Source of the DNA: Aerococcus urinaehominis
Lineage (GTDB): Bacteria > Bacillota > Bacilli > Lactobacillales > Aerococcaceae
Reading direction: 5' to 3'
NCBI RefSeq assembly: GCF_001543245.1
Contig: NZ_CP014163.1
Coordinates: 434,001 to 498,000, forward strand
DNA length: 64,000 nt
The notes under the pieces are model-generated. The model had not been told where the DNA came from, ran no database searches, and worked only from the letters and a program-made list of their open reading frames with translations. The position numbers were made by a program, and so were the translations under genes. Shown in pieces: positions 53,653 through 63,438 of the stretch; position 1 is the stretch's first letter; each line of letters starts with the position of its first letter.

Positions 53653-55607
53653 TCAAGAAAATGAGTCTGGTAAATATCACCGGCCCACGTGATGATATTG
53701 ACCGCATGGCCGACAAATATTTAACTGACTATGAAATCCACCTCGAAAATGCACTCAAAGAACTTTCAGAAATTAAGACGCTACGCAGTTATACTTCACC
53801 CAACCCTTATGAAGCATGGTTGGAGCGTTTAGACAAACTGCTAGCCCAAATAGACTGTCAAGATTTGGCTAGTCATGATGCAAAAGAAGCTGAAAAACAT
53901 AGCTTTGCTGATTTGCAAACGATCATTCGGCGGACTGAAGAAACAATGGCTAATCACTCACAAGCTATCCAGGCTAATGAGGATAAGCACCAGGAAATTG
54001 AAAAGAATATTGAACTTTTTCAACCCTTTATCGGTCTAGATTATCCCTTGGATAAAATTTTGAGTATGTCGCATATAAAATTCCGTTTTGGGCGCTTTAC
54101 CAAAAACAATTATCGCAAGTTCATTAAGTATATCGATAGCATGACACCTTCAATATTTATGCCTGCTCAAGAAACTGACGAATATATATATGGTGTTTAT
54201 TTCACACCTAAGGCTGTACGGCAACGGGTTGATACCCTCTATTATTCCTTGGCTTGGGAGCGGATTTACCTACCTGAAGGCCAAGGCTTAATCAGTGAAA
54301 TCGTTGATGATTACCGGCTAAAACTTGGCCACTTAGATCAAGATATGACTAAACAAAAAAATCAATTGGCCTATCTCATCGAGCCTATTTTGCCTCAACT
54401 CTTACAGATTAAAGCCCGACTTCAAGACCTATCTAAGGCCTTTTCTGTTAGGAAATATGCTGCCATCACCCGTGATGAATTTGCCCAAAAAGAAACCCGC
54501 TATCTTTTGATTGGCTGGATGCCAGCTGACCAAGCCTTAGCTTTTAGAGACAAGGTCAAAGATGATGATGATGTGACCATGTTTATTGAGGATGAGTCTG
54601 ATAACACCCATCTCAAACCGCCCACGCAAATGAAAAACAAGGTCTTATTTCGCCCCTTTGAGCTTTTAACCAAAATGTATGGCGTCCCTAACTATCATGA
54701 AATGGACCCTACTGCCCTAGTCGCTATCAGCTATTCGCTTTTATTTGGGGCGATGTTCGGCGATTTAGGTCAAGGCTTTGTACTATTTTTGGTTGGCTTA
54801 ATCGGTGTTTTTAATAAAAAATTCCGGGCACTTGGCATGGTAGCAGCCTGTGGTCTGTCATCTATGATTTTTGGTTTACTATTTGGAACTGTCTTTGGTT
54901 TTGAAGATGTCATACCAGCCCTCTGGCTACATCCCATGCATGATATGGTCACCATCCCCTTTTTCGGGACTTTAAATGCTGTTTTTGTTGTTGCCGTCGT
55001 TTTCGGTATGTTTATTATCCTAATGACAATGATTTTAAATGTCGTTTTGCGACTTAAAAATGGTGAAAAATGGGAAGCTATTTTAGATAAGAATGGGATA
55101 GCTGGTCTAGTCTTCTACGGTCTGCTAGTCTTGATGTTAATCCTATATATGTCAGGACAAACGATTCCAGCAACGGGCCTCTTAGTAGCACTATTGGTTA
55201 TCAGTTTCCTAACCATTGCTTTTAAAGAAGAGATTATGGCTTATCTGACAAAAAAACATGACAGCAATGAAGATGGTCCTGTTATTAAAGCACTAACAAT
55301 TTTCTTCGAGAGCTTTGAGACCCTACTGACCTATTTCTCAAACACTATTTCCTTTGTCCGGGTAGGTGCCTTCGCGATTTCCCATGGTGCCATGATGGGT
55401 GTTGTGATGATGTTTGCCGGTGCTGAAAATAGCGGTTCAATTAACTGGTTAGTTGTTATCTTAGGTAACCTCTTTGTAATGGGCTTTGAAGGCCTGATTG
55501 TTGCTATCCAAACCCTGCGGCTAGAATTTTATGAAATATTTAGTCACTTCTACGCTGGTAACGGGATTGAATTTGAAAATATTTGGTTAAATGAAGGAGA
55601 AAAATAA
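53649..55607 (+). CDS. ntpI: V-type ATPase subunit a/I (NtpI)
   Basis: Membrane stator subunit that forms the ion half-channels. It has 652 residues. The cytoplasmic N-terminal half (1-350) is coiled-coil-rich; from about 355 there are seven or eight membrane helices. Motifs: LLTKMYGVPNYHEMDPTALVAISYSLLFGAMFGDLGQG and, near the C-terminus, SFVRVGAFAISHGAM, with the essential channel Arg. AAAGGA precedes the ATG, which overlaps the ntpC stop. It is followed after 2 bp by ntpK. Confidence 0.94.
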   Translation: MIKKMSLVNITGPRDDIDRMADKYLTDYEIHLENALKELSEIKTLRSYTSPNPYEAWLERLDKLLAQIDCQDLASHDAKEAEKHSFADLQTIIRRTEETMANHSQAIQANEDKHQEIEKNIELFQPFIGLDYPLDKILSMSHIKFRFGRFTKNNYRKFIKYIDSMTPSIFMPAQETDEYIYGVYFTPKAVRQRVDTLYYSLAWERIYLPEGQGLISEIVDDYRLKLGHLDQDMTKQKNQLAYLIEPILPQLLQIKARLQDLSKAFSVRKYAAITRDEFAQKETRYLLIGWMPADQALAFRDKVKDDDDVTMFIEDESDNTHLKPPTQMKNKVLFRPFELLTKMYGVPNYHEMDPTALVAISYSLLFGAMFGDLGQGFVLFLVGLIGVFNKKFRALGMVAACGLSSMIFGLLFGTVFGFEDVIPALWLHPMHDMVTIPFFGTLNAVFVVAVVFGMFIILMTMILNVVLRLKNGEKWEAILDKNGIAGLVFYGLLVLMLILYMSGQTIPATGLLVALLVISFLTIAFKEEIMAYLTKKHDSNEDGPVIKALTIFFESFETLLTYFSNTISFVRVGAFAISHGAMMGVVMMFAGAENSGSINWLVVILGNLFVMGFEGLIVAIQTLRLEFYEIFSHFYAGNGIEFENIWLNEGEK

Positions 55608-55609
55608 TA

Positions 55610-56041
55610 ATGAATACAGAATTACTAATTAAATTAACCATGCTTGCTACTTTTATCCTTGGCTTTGTCCTACCTTTTTCTTATTTCTTTTCTGGTCAAC
55701 AAAACAAACGCCGTTTCAAAAAATCTTTTTACACTAATATTTTTGCTGTAGTTGCAGGCATTGCTGTCTCACTAATCCTTGCCTACCAACCAGTAATGGC
55801 TGCTGAAATGGCTACTGAAGCAGGCCTAGCTACTGGTCTAGGTTACATTGCTGCTGCCCTTTCAACAGGTTTATCTTGTATCGGTGGTGGTATTGCCGTT
55901 GCTAATGCTGCTTCTGCTGCCCTCGGTGCTATTAGTGAAGATGGTTCTATCTTTGGTCGTTCACTTATCTTCGTTGGTTTAGCAGAAGGGGTAGCCCTTT
56001 ACGGTTTAATTATTTCCTTCATGATTTTAGGTCGCCTATAA
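55610..56041 (+). CDS. ntpK: V-type ATPase rotor ring subunit K (NtpK), short form
   Basis: Ring proteolipid that carries ions across the membrane. It has 143 residues. The C-terminal part is one typical c-type hairpin: helix LGYIAAALSTGLSCIGGGIAVANAASAALGA (about 78-106), loop with ISEDGSIFGRS, and helix LIFVGLAEGVALYGLIISFMIL with the ion-binding E126. Unlike E. hirae NtpK (about 156 residues, two c-like hairpins), the N-terminal half here (two hydrophobic segments at about 7-28 and 44-62, joined by KRRFKK) is not a c-like repeat. No Gln is seen at the sodium-ligand position of the first helix, so proton coupling is possible. Confidence 0.88.
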   Translation: MNTELLIKLTMLATFILGFVLPFSYFFSGQQNKRRFKKSFYTNIFAVVAGIAVSLILAYQPVMAAEMATEAGLATGLGYIAAALSTGLSCIGGGIAVANAASAALGAISEDGSIFGRSLIFVGLAEGVALYGLIISFMILGRL

Positions 56042-56346
56042 TGAAACAATTTGTAATTGTTGATAATGCAGAAAGCTTAACAGGCATGCGTCTAGCTGGC
56101 ATTGAAGGGGTTTTAATTGATGATAAGCATGATTTTGATCAAGTCCTCGACCAGGTTCTAGAGAAAACTGAGATAGGTCTTATCCATATTTCTCCTAGCC
56201 TAATTGCTAGCCACCAGGAACGCATTAATGATATTCGCTTTAATCGCACCAGCCCTCTTTTAGTATCACTTAAAGGGCCAAATGATCATCAAGCTGACGA
56301 TAGTATCACTGATACTATTCAGCAAGCCATTGGCATTCAGCTTTAG
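56041..56346 (+). CDS. ntpG: V-type ATPase subunit F (NtpG)
   Basis: 101-residue central-stalk subunit of the F type. The family pattern is visible: MRLAGIEGVLI, a helix around DFDQVLDQVLEKTEIGLIHISPSLIA, and a strand near PLLVSLKGPND. It starts at the last base of the ntpK stop (TAATG) and is followed by ntpE after 15 bp. In E. hirae the matching gene lies after ntpC; here it precedes ntpE. Confidence 0.87.
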   Translation: MKQFVIVDNAESLTGMRLAGIEGVLIDDKHDFDQVLDQVLEKTEIGLIHISPSLIASHQERINDIRFNRTSPLLVSLKGPNDHQADDSITDTIQQAIGIQL

Positions 56347-56361
56347 GAAGGAGTCCTGTCA

Positions 56362-56955
56362 TTGGAATTACAAGAACGTCTACAGTATTTTGCCCAAGAG
56401 GTTAACCAAGATATCCAAGTAGACATTGATGAAGAACTTAAAAACTACCAAGCTAGTTTAGATAAAGATTTTGCCAATTATCAGGCTCAATTAGACCAAC
56501 GTTATCAAAAACAAGCTTTGGATGAACGTGTACAACTAGAAAAAGATAATAATAAAGTCATCGCGCAAGACCAGATTCGTCTGCAACGTGATCTTTACTT
56601 ACGTAATAATGAATTAAAGGCAGAAATTTTTGACCAACTAAAAGCTGCCTTAGCCGATTACAAACAAAGTCCTGCCTATTTTGACCAATTAGTTGCCATG
56701 GTGAAGTCGGTACAGAACTTCGCTGAGAATGAAGATTTTATCATCTACTTGGATAAAAGCGATTCAGGATTACTAGACCAACTTGAGGCAGCTAGCGGCC
56801 ATCCCATTAGGCCTTCAGACCGTGAGTTTTTTGGTGGCCTACGTGGCGTCTTAACTGATCGGCAAATTTTATTGGATTATTCTTTTGCCAGCTTTATCCA
56901 ACTTCAGGAAGAAAACTTTACAATCGAGGAGGTGGCCCAAGCATATGACCACTAA
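56362..56955 (+). CDS. ntpE: V-type ATPase subunit E (NtpE)
   Basis: 197-residue peripheral-stalk subunit. The N-terminal half (1-95) is a long charged helix (EELKNYQASLDKDFANYQAQLDQRYQ). The C-terminal half is globular, with EFFGGLRGVLTDRQILLDYSFASFIQLQEENF, close to the GG(L/V)..(D/N)....N..F signature of subunit E. The start is TTG shortly after AGGAAGGAG. It overlaps ntpA by 11 bp. Confidence 0.87.
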   Translation: MELQERLQYFAQEVNQDIQVDIDEELKNYQASLDKDFANYQAQLDQRYQKQALDERVQLEKDNNKVIAQDQIRLQRDLYLRNNELKAEIFDQLKAALADYKQSPAYFDQLVAMVKSVQNFAENEDFIIYLDKSDSGLLDQLEAASGHPIRPSDREFFGGLRGVLTDRQILLDYSFASFIQLQEENFTIEEVAQAYDH

Positions 56956-58708
56956 TCAAGTCTATGGCATTCAAGGGCCAATTGTTACTGTTAATGGAGA
57001 GACCGATCTCTCTATGCAAGAAATGGTCTATGTCGGGCAAGAACACCTTATTGGTGAAGTCATCCGCATTGACGATAAAAAAACCACTATCCAGGTTTAT
57101 GAAGAAACTGCTGGTTTAAAACCAGGTGAAATTATCCAAGCTACTGGCATGCCCATGAAAGTTGAATTGGGACCTGGCTTACTAAATAATATTTTTGATG
57201 GTATCGAACGACCACTTAAAGAAATTGAGAAACAATCTGGCTATGTTATTAGTCGAGGTGTCAACGTTCATTCCTTAGATCGGGAGAAAAAATGGACTGT
57301 TACACCCCTAGTAAAAGTAGGTGACCAGGTTAGAGGTGGTCAAATCCTAGCTGAAATACCTGAAACCAGTGCTGTCTCTCATAAAGTGCTCCTACCTGTG
57401 CAAATTACCGGAGAAGTGGTAGAAGTGGTTGCTAGTGGCGACTATACCATTGAAGATACCTTGGTTAAAGTTGAAGACTTCCAGGGACAAATTCATGAGG
57501 TTAAAGCCTACCAAGAATGGCCAATTCGGACACCACGCCCAGTAGACCGTCGTCATGAATCCACCCAACCGCTCTTGACCGGTCAAAGAATTATCGACAC
57601 CGCTTTCCCAATTGCTAAAGGAGGAACTGCCGCCATCCCTGGCGGTTTCGGAACCGGCAAGACGACCATGCAGCACCAAATTGCTAAATATGCCGATGCC
57701 GACATTATTGTCTACATTGGTTGTGGTGAACGTGGTAATGAAATGACCGAGGTTCTTGAAGATTTCTCTAAACTTGTTGACCCGAGAACAGGAGCTCCCC
57801 TTATGGAACGGACTGTTCTCATAGCTAACACATCAAATATGCCAGTGGCTGCTCGTGAAGCATCTATCTATACTGGCCTTACTATTGCTGAATATTATCG
57901 CGATATGGGCTATGACGTAGCAATTATGGCCGATTCTACCTCACGTTGGGCTGAGGCCTTGCGTGAACTATCTGGCCGTTTAGAAGAAATGCCAGCCGAA
58001 GAAGGATTCCCAGCCTACCTAGCGTCCCGCATTGCTACCTTCTATGAAAGAGCCGGTTATATGCAGACACTGAGTCAAAATGATGGTTCAGTTTCAATTA
58101 TTGGTGCCGTATCTCCTCAAGGTGGTGACTTCTCTGAACCTGTTACCCAAAACACCAAACGTTTTGTTCGATGCTTCTGGGGACTTGACGCCGACTTAGC
58201 AAGGCAACGCCACTACCCTGCTGTCTCTTGGACCAATTCCTACAGCCAGTATGTCGGTGATCTCTCTAGTTGGTACCGAGCTAATGTCTCCGATAATTTT
58301 GTCAATGACCGAGCTGAAATCATGCGCTTACTCCATGAAGAAGAGAATCTATTGGAGATTGTAAAATTAATCGGATCAGATGTCCTACCGGATAGTCAAA
58401 AGCTAATTTTGCAAATTGCTCGAGTTATTCGTTTAGGTTTCTTACAGCAGGCTTCCTTCCATGAGATTGACTGCGCCGTACCGATTAAAAAACAAGCCAA
58501 GATGATGGCTGTTATTTTATATCTCTATGAGCGGTGCAAGTCCCTAATTCAATGGGGCATGCCGATGTCTTATTTAAACCAGTCTAGTATCTTTGCGACT
58601 GTTATTAATATCAAATATGATGTGGCAAATGACCAGCTAGACCAGCTAGACAAATACTTCGATGAAATTGATCAATTTTATGACCGCGCTATAGCTGAAA
58701 ACGGATAA
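56945..58708 (+). CDS. ntpA: V-type ATPase catalytic subunit A (NtpA)
   Basis: Nucleotide-hydrolysing subunit. The start chosen is ATG of [18 protein letters not shown], giving 587 residues; AGGAGG lies 12 nt upstream within ntpE. A longer reading starting 20 codons earlier would overlap ntpE more and is not needed. It has the A-type non-homologous insertion (about 110-190), the P-loop [12 protein letters not shown] (233-240), [29 protein letters not shown] and [16 protein letters not shown]. It is directly followed by ntpB. Confidence 0.96.
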   Translation: MTTNQVYGIQGPIVTVNGETDLSMQEMVYVGQEHLIGEVIRIDDKKTTIQVYEETAGLKPGEIIQATGMPMKVELGPGLLNNIFDGIERPLKEIEKQSGYVISRGVNVHSLDREKKWTVTPLVKVGDQVRGGQILAEIPETSAVSHKVLLPVQITGEVVEVVASGDYTIEDTLVKVEDFQGQIHEVKAYQEWPIRTPRPVDRRHESTQPLLTGQRIIDTAFPIAKGGTAAIPGGFGTGKTTMQHQIAKYADADIIVYIGCGERGNEMTEVLEDFSKLVDPRTGAPLMERTVLIANTSNMPVAAREASIYTGLTIAEYYRDMGYDVAIMADSTSRWAEALRELSGRLEEMPAEEGFPAYLASRIATFYERAGYMQTLSQNDGSVSIIGAVSPQGGDFSEPVTQNTKRFVRCFWGLDADLARQRHYPAVSWTNSYSQYVGDLSSWYRANVSDNFVNDRAEIMRLLHEEENLLEIVKLIGSDVLPDSQKLILQIARVIRLGFLQQASFHEIDCAVPIKKQAKMMAVILYLYERCKSLIQWGMPMSYLNQSSIFATVINIKYDVANDQLDQLDKYFDEIDQFYDRAIAENG

Positions 58709-58721
58709 AGGAGGATGTTTA

Positions 58722-60113
58722 ATGGCAATTGAATATTTAGGTTTAAATGCGATTGAAGGACCACTTGTCGTAATTGATGGCGTGCGGGGGGCCCAATATA
58801 ATGAAATCGTTAAGTTCCGGGTTAATCGGACTGAGCAAAAATTAGGCCAGGTCATTGCAATCGAAGGAGACCAAGCCATGGTCCAAGTCTTTGACCAGAC
58901 AAGCGCCATGTCTTTGAATAATACCCATACCCAATTTACTGGTCATGGGATGGAGATTGAATTATCTCCAGAAATTTCCGGTCGTATTTTTGACGGTATT
59001 GGTCGCCCCCTAGATGGATTAGGTGAAATCCATTCCACTATCAAACGCGATGTGAATGGTGATCCGCTGAATCCAGTATCTCGGATCTATCCGCGCGACT
59101 TTATCGAGACTGGCTTTTCAGCTATTGATGGCTTGATGACACTCATTAGAGGGCAAAAATTACCAATTTTCTCTGGAGATGGGATGCCCCATGACCAACT
59201 AGCTGCCCAAATTGTTAAGCAAGCGCGCCTGGGTAAAGATTCAGGCGAAGAATTTGCTGTGGTCTTTGCTGCTATGGGTTTTAAACATGATGTCGCTGAC
59301 TTCTTCCGTCGTTCTTTTGAAGAATCAGGTGCCATTGACCACGTCACTATGTTTGTAAATACCGCTGATGATCCTGTTATGGAAAGACTCATCACACCTC
59401 GAGTTGCCTTAACAGCTGCAGAGTACCTGGCCTATGACCTAGGTAAACATGTCTTAGTTATCTTAACTGATATGACCTCCTTCTGTGAGGCCTTACGGGA
59501 AGTCTCTTCAGCCAAGCAGGAAATCCCTTCTCGTAAAGGTTATCCTGGTTATCTCTACTCAGAATTAGCTACTATTTATGAGCGGGCTGGCATTGTGAAA
59601 GGTAAGGATGGTTCAGTAACCCAAATTCCTATCTTAACTATGCCTAACGATGATATGACCCACCCTATTCCAGATTTAACTGGTTACATTACAGAGGGAC
59701 AAATTGTTCTTGACCGCCAACTAGTTGGTAAAAATATCTATCCGCCAATTGGTATCCTGCCCTCCCTTTCTCGTTTAATGAAGGATGGGATTGGGGCTGA
59801 GTATACCCGAGAAGACCATGCTGATGTGGCTAACCAGCTCTTTGCCGCTTATTCCGGTGCCTTTGAAGCCCGGTCGCTAGCTTCGGTAATTGGTGAAGAG
59901 GAACTTTCTGATATTGATAAGACCTACCTTGCTTTTGGTGAGGCCTTTGAAAAAGACTTTGTCGGCCAAGCTGCTGATGAAACACGGACCATAGCAGAAA
60001 CACTGGATTTGGCCTGGAAGCTCCTTAGTCAATTCCCACGCCAAGAATTGACACGAATTGATACGGCTATCCTAGACAAGTACTATCACCCTAAAACCGA
60101 AGGCGGTGAATAG
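58722..60113 (+). CDS. ntpB: V-type ATPase subunit B (NtpB)
   Basis: Regulatory, non-catalytic nucleotide-binding subunit forming the A3B3 ring with NtpA. It has 463 residues and no canonical P-loop ([18 protein letters not shown] instead, as is typical). Other motifs: [48 protein letters not shown] and [29 protein letters not shown] precedes the ATG and the stop lies 2 bp before ntpD. Confidence 0.96.
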   Translation: MAIEYLGLNAIEGPLVVIDGVRGAQYNEIVKFRVNRTEQKLGQVIAIEGDQAMVQVFDQTSAMSLNNTHTQFTGHGMEIELSPEISGRIFDGIGRPLDGLGEIHSTIKRDVNGDPLNPVSRIYPRDFIETGFSAIDGLMTLIRGQKLPIFSGDGMPHDQLAAQIVKQARLGKDSGEEFAVVFAAMGFKHDVADFFRRSFEESGAIDHVTMFVNTADDPVMERLITPRVALTAAEYLAYDLGKHVLVILTDMTSFCEALREVSSAKQEIPSRKGYPGYLYSELATIYERAGIVKGKDGSVTQIPILTMPNDDMTHPIPDLTGYITEGQIVLDRQLVGKNIYPPIGILPSLSRLMKDGIGAEYTREDHADVANQLFAAYSGAFEARSLASVIGEEELSDIDKTYLAFGEAFEKDFVGQAADETRTIAETLDLAWKLLSQFPRQELTRIDTAILDKYYHPKTEGGE

Positions 60114-60115
60114 GT

Positions 60116-60733
60116 ATGTATATTAACATGGCGCCAACTAAGGGTAATTTGATGCAAATTCAAAATACCCTAACCCTTTCTCAATCTGGCTACCAGTTAA
60201 TGGATCGTAAACGAATGATCCTCATGAACGAAATCATGGCAATTGTCAAGCAAGTACAGCAATTACAGGTTGAATTGGACCAAACTCTAACCAAAGCCTA
60301 CCAAGAATTAGCCGTAGCTAACGCCAGTCAGGGTATTCTTAGCGTCTATGAAGCGGCTAGTAATATTCCACTTTCAGATGGCCTAAGGGTACAAGTTAGG
60401 TCAGTCATGGGCTCAGAGGTTCCTAACTTAAAATATCGAGCTCAGGCTTTAAAACCAGCCTACTCCTTCGGCAATACTACCATTGCCATGGACCGAGCCC
60501 GACTAGCCTTTGAGGAAGTTAAGAAACTTCAGATCCAACTTGGCCAACTTGAGAATGCCGCATATCGGCTCGCCAATAATATTCAGAAAACCAAAAAGCG
60601 GGTTAATGCGCTACAAAATGTCACGATTCCCCAGTTGGAAAATGCTCAAAAAACAATTTCTTCAGCTCTTGAAGAAAAGGAAAGAGAAGAATTTACCCGA
60701 CTGAAAGTTGTCAAGCGAATTATTAATGCTTAA
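60116..60733 (+). CDS. ntpD: V-type ATPase subunit D (NtpD)
   Basis: Central rotor shaft of the V-type ATPase, 205 residues. The N-terminus MYINMAPTKGNLMQIQNTLTLSQSGYQLMDRKRMILMNEI aligns with subunit D of E. hirae from the first Met, so the first ATG is kept. The C-terminal helix RRVNALQNV-like KKRVNALQNVTIPQLENAQKTI is the family signature. The last gene of the operon; ntpH and ntpJ of E. hirae are absent. A bidirectional terminator follows. Confidence 0.93.
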   Translation: MYINMAPTKGNLMQIQNTLTLSQSGYQLMDRKRMILMNEIMAIVKQVQQLQVELDQTLTKAYQELAVANASQGILSVYEAASNIPLSDGLRVQVRSVMGSEVPNLKYRAQALKPAYSFGNTTIAMDRARLAFEEVKKLQIQLGQLENAAYRLANNIQKTKKRVNALQNVTIPQLENAQKTISSALEEKEREEFTRLKVVKRIINA

Positions 60734-60785
60734 TCATTTATAGCTGTTATCTCAGGTATTTAATACAATGATATAGCTAAATAGC

Positions 60786-60832
60786 AAAAATCGATCCTCT
60801 GGTCTATCTAAGACTAAAGGATCGATTTTTTT
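60786..60832. terminator. Bidirectional terminator between ntpD and glpF
   Basis: 13-bp stem AAAAATCGATCCT / AGGATCGATTTTT (60786-60798 with 60818-60830), with an inner GGTCT/AGACT helix; A-run on one side and T-run on the other serve both convergent operons. Confidence 0.88.
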
Positions 60833-60865
60833 ATTAACTCAATTGCAGTTTAATTCCAAATCAAT

Positions 60866-61573
60866 TTATTTAACAATAAGATAGGCCCAGGCGGCAAGCA
60901 TGGCTCCCAAGCAAGGCCCGATAATTGGAATCCAAGCATAAGCCCAATCTGAACTCCCCTTATGTTGCATAGGTAAGATAGCATGGGCTAGGCGAGGCCC
61001 TAAATCTCGGGCAGGATTAATCGCATAACCAGTTGGCCCACCGAGCGATACGCCAATAGCGATAATCAAGGCGCCAACGACACTTGTAGCTAGACCAGGT
61101 GCCATTTCAGTTAGGCCAAAAGTCATAATACCAAATGTCAAAATAAAGCTGCCGATAATCTCAGAGATTAGGTTATCAACCGTTGACCGGATAGCCGGAC
61201 CTGTGGCATAAACCCCTAGGATGGTCCCAGCATCTGGTGTTGCTTCAAAATGTGGCCGATAATGAAGCCAAACTAGGACAGCGCCTAGAAAGGCACCAGC
61301 CATTTGAGCCAGGGTATAAGCCCCCAGCTGACCCCAAGATAAGTCACCTGTCAAAACAAAGGCCAGGCTAACAGCCGGATTGAGATGGGCTGGTCCCATA
61401 AAGCCCGAAACATAGGCTGCTACCGCTACTGCTAAGCCCCAACCGATAGCGATTGTCAACCAGCCAGCATCTTGCCCCTTGCTTTTATTTAAAGAAACAT
61501 TGGCTTCCACCCCATCGCCTAGCAAGACTAGCATAGCAGTACCTATAAACTCTCCTAATACATCTACTGACAT
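60866..61573 (-). CDS. glpF: Glycerol uptake facilitator (aquaglyceroporin)
   Basis: Membrane channel of 235 residues in the MIP family. Both half-helix NPA motifs are intact: AHLNPAVSLAF (N65) and YAINPARDLGPRL near residue 183. The Asp after NPAR is typical of glycerol-conducting GlpF rather than water-only channels. Six hydrophobic helices are seen. It starts 2 bp after the glpO stop, making it the last gene of the glpK-glpO-glpF operon. Confidence 0.94.
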   Translation of the reverse strand: MSVDVLGEFIGTAMLVLLGDGVEANVSLNKSKGQDAGWLTIAIGWGLAVAVAAYVSGFMGPAHLNPAVSLAFVLTGDLSWGQLGAYTLAQMAGAFLGAVLVWLHYRPHFEATPDAGTILGVYATGPAIRSTVDNLISEIIGSFILTFGIMTFGLTEMAPGLATSVVGALIIAIGVSLGGPTGYAINPARDLGPRLAHAILPMQHKGSSDWAYAWIPIIGPCLGAMLAAWAYLIVK

Positions 61574-61575
61574 GG

Positions 61576-63420
61576 TTAGCCCTCCTGACTTTGGTCTGCT
61601 TTTAAGGCAACTAAATCATTTTTATCGATGACAGCTTGTAAACGCTCTTCTTGCTCGGCTTGGTCTGCTCGACTCCAATTAAACTGTTTAGCCATAACAG
61701 CTAATACAGGCTCAATCAAATGATCAATCTCATCTCGTTTAAAGAGCAAATAGTTAGTTCGACGTAAGAAATAATCAACAGGGTTTAAGACCATTTCATA
61801 GGCAATCGCATAATTAAGCATCAGATTTTCTTTAAGGGACAAGCCAACCTGCTCTTCAATCTCACCTGCTAGTTGGAAGACTTTTGGTGCATTTGACCCA
61901 TATAAGGAAGCAATTTCATAAGCATCTTCTTGGTTAAGCCCCCGACTCATACCCAGCTGAGCATAAGCAGCAAATTCTTTTTCGATATTAGCTGGATTCA
62001 ATTCACCACCAGAAACTGGGTAGGTTTTTGAATTAATGGCTTTAAAGGACCGATCAAAGTCAGCTTTGAGAATTTCAATAATTTTTGCTAAGGCACCAGC
62101 CGCCATCTTGCGGTAGTCAGTAATTTTACCACCAGCTAATGTGATTAGCCCATTCTCGTCAACTTCTAAACTAGACCCACGAGATACTTCAGAAGGATTG
62201 AGCTGCTGCTCAGAAAGTGACCCCTCTAAGTTAGCAACGACCTTCTCCACCTGATCACGGGTCTGTTCCTGGTTAAGATAGCCTTGGACGCTAGTTATTA
62301 ACTGATCAAAACTATCATCGGTTAACTTACCAGAATCACCACCATTATAATCAGAAGAAGAGTTGCCTGCTAATAATGGCCGTAAGCCTGCCCATGAACT
62401 CTCAATATCAGCCAAGCTAATATGGGCTTCAGGGAAACGTTGGTTCACTGCCCCTAATAAATAGTCCACGTCTGCTTGGGTGACTTCAGGATGTTTAAAG
62501 TCCCCTTGATAATCAGTATCGGTAGTACCAAAGTAGGTCTTATTCTCACGTGGAATAACAAATACCATACGGCCATCCCCATAACCTGTGTCAAAATAAA
62601 CTGGCTGCGATACCTTGAGGCGGCTGGCATCAACCACCAAGTGAACCCCCTTAGTTGGTCGCATTTGCTGGATTTTTTGACCCTCCTTGTCCAAGTTACG
62701 CGTCTTGTCAGACCATGGACCAGTAGTATTAATCACCACCCGGGCCTTAATCTCAAATTCTTCATCAGTTAGCAAATCTTTAGCCATTACCCCATTGACA
62801 CGACCATTGTCATTATAGGTAAAACCGACTGCTTGGACGCGGCTAGCAATTAAAGCACCATCGTGATGGGCCCGCTTAATATTTTCAATCACCAAACGAA
62901 TGTCACTATTATTAAAGTCCAAGTAGCGTCCGCCACCTAATAATCCCTCTTTTTTCAAGTCTGGCTCACGTTCTAATACCTGGTGGGCACTGAGAACTTG
63001 GTTAGCATAAGTTGAGTTTTGAATACCAGCCAATAAATCATAGAGGTCCATGGCTACTTTTAATCTAAACATATTAAAGGTAGCCCCCGGCTCATCATAT
63101 ACAGGTAGAATCATTGGATCCGGTTTAGGAATATGGGGCGCAATTTGTTGAACTACCGCCCGCTCTTGGACAGTATCAGCGACAACTTCAACATCAAAAT
63201 GTTTGAGATAGCGAATCCCTCCGTGAACTAGCTTGGTTGACCGGCTAGAGGTGCCTTCCGCAAAATCTTGCATCTCAATTAAGCCAGTTTCTAAACCAGA
63301 AGCTGCTGCTTGCAAGGCAACACCTGCACCAGTGATTCCCCCACCGATAATTAATAGGTCCAGTTCACGCTCTTGCATTTTTTGAATAGCTTGTTGACGA
63401 GTTTCAAATGAAAATTTCAT
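61576..63420 (-). CDS. glpO: Alpha-glycerophosphate oxidase (H2O2-forming)
   Basis: FAD enzyme oxidising glycerol-3-phosphate to dihydroxyacetone phosphate with O2, giving H2O2. It has 614 residues. The FAD loop LLIIGGGITGAG is at 22-33, followed by EGTSSRSTKLVHGGIRYL, TKGVHLVV, RMVFVIPRENKTYFGTTDTDY and SSWAGLRPLL. The segment at about 350-415, from GNSSSDYNGGDSG on, is the extra loop that separates GlpO from GlpD dehydrogenases. GlpD would feed electrons to the membrane, so this distinction matters. It lies 18 bp after glpK. Confidence 0.92.
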   Translation of the reverse strand: MKFSFETRQQAIQKMQERELDLLIIGGGITGAGVALQAAASGLETGLIEMQDFAEGTSSRSTKLVHGGIRYLKHFDVEVVADTVQERAVVQQIAPHIPKPDPMILPVYDEPGATFNMFRLKVAMDLYDLLAGIQNSTYANQVLSAHQVLEREPDLKKEGLLGGGRYLDFNNSDIRLVIENIKRAHHDGALIASRVQAVGFTYNDNGRVNGVMAKDLLTDEEFEIKARVVINTTGPWSDKTRNLDKEGQKIQQMRPTKGVHLVVDASRLKVSQPVYFDTGYGDGRMVFVIPRENKTYFGTTDTDYQGDFKHPEVTQADVDYLLGAVNQRFPEAHISLADIESSWAGLRPLLAGNSSSDYNGGDSGKLTDDSFDQLITSVQGYLNQEQTRDQVEKVVANLEGSLSEQQLNPSEVSRGSSLEVDENGLITLAGGKITDYRKMAAGALAKIIEILKADFDRSFKAINSKTYPVSGGELNPANIEKEFAAYAQLGMSRGLNQEDAYEIASLYGSNAPKVFQLAGEIEEQVGLSLKENLMLNYAIAYEMVLNPVDYFLRRTNYLLFKRDEIDHLIEPVLAVMAKQFNWSRADQAEQEERLQAVIDKNDLVALKADQSQEG

Positions 63421-63438
63421 AATCGATTCCTTTCTAGC

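Noticed and set aside
58646-58909. Antisense ORFs over the V-ATPase genes, and similar shadows over ugpC, the exporter and xseB
   Set aside because: They overlap well-identified genes in full, have no ribosome sites or domains, and arise from biased codon use on the opposite strand.
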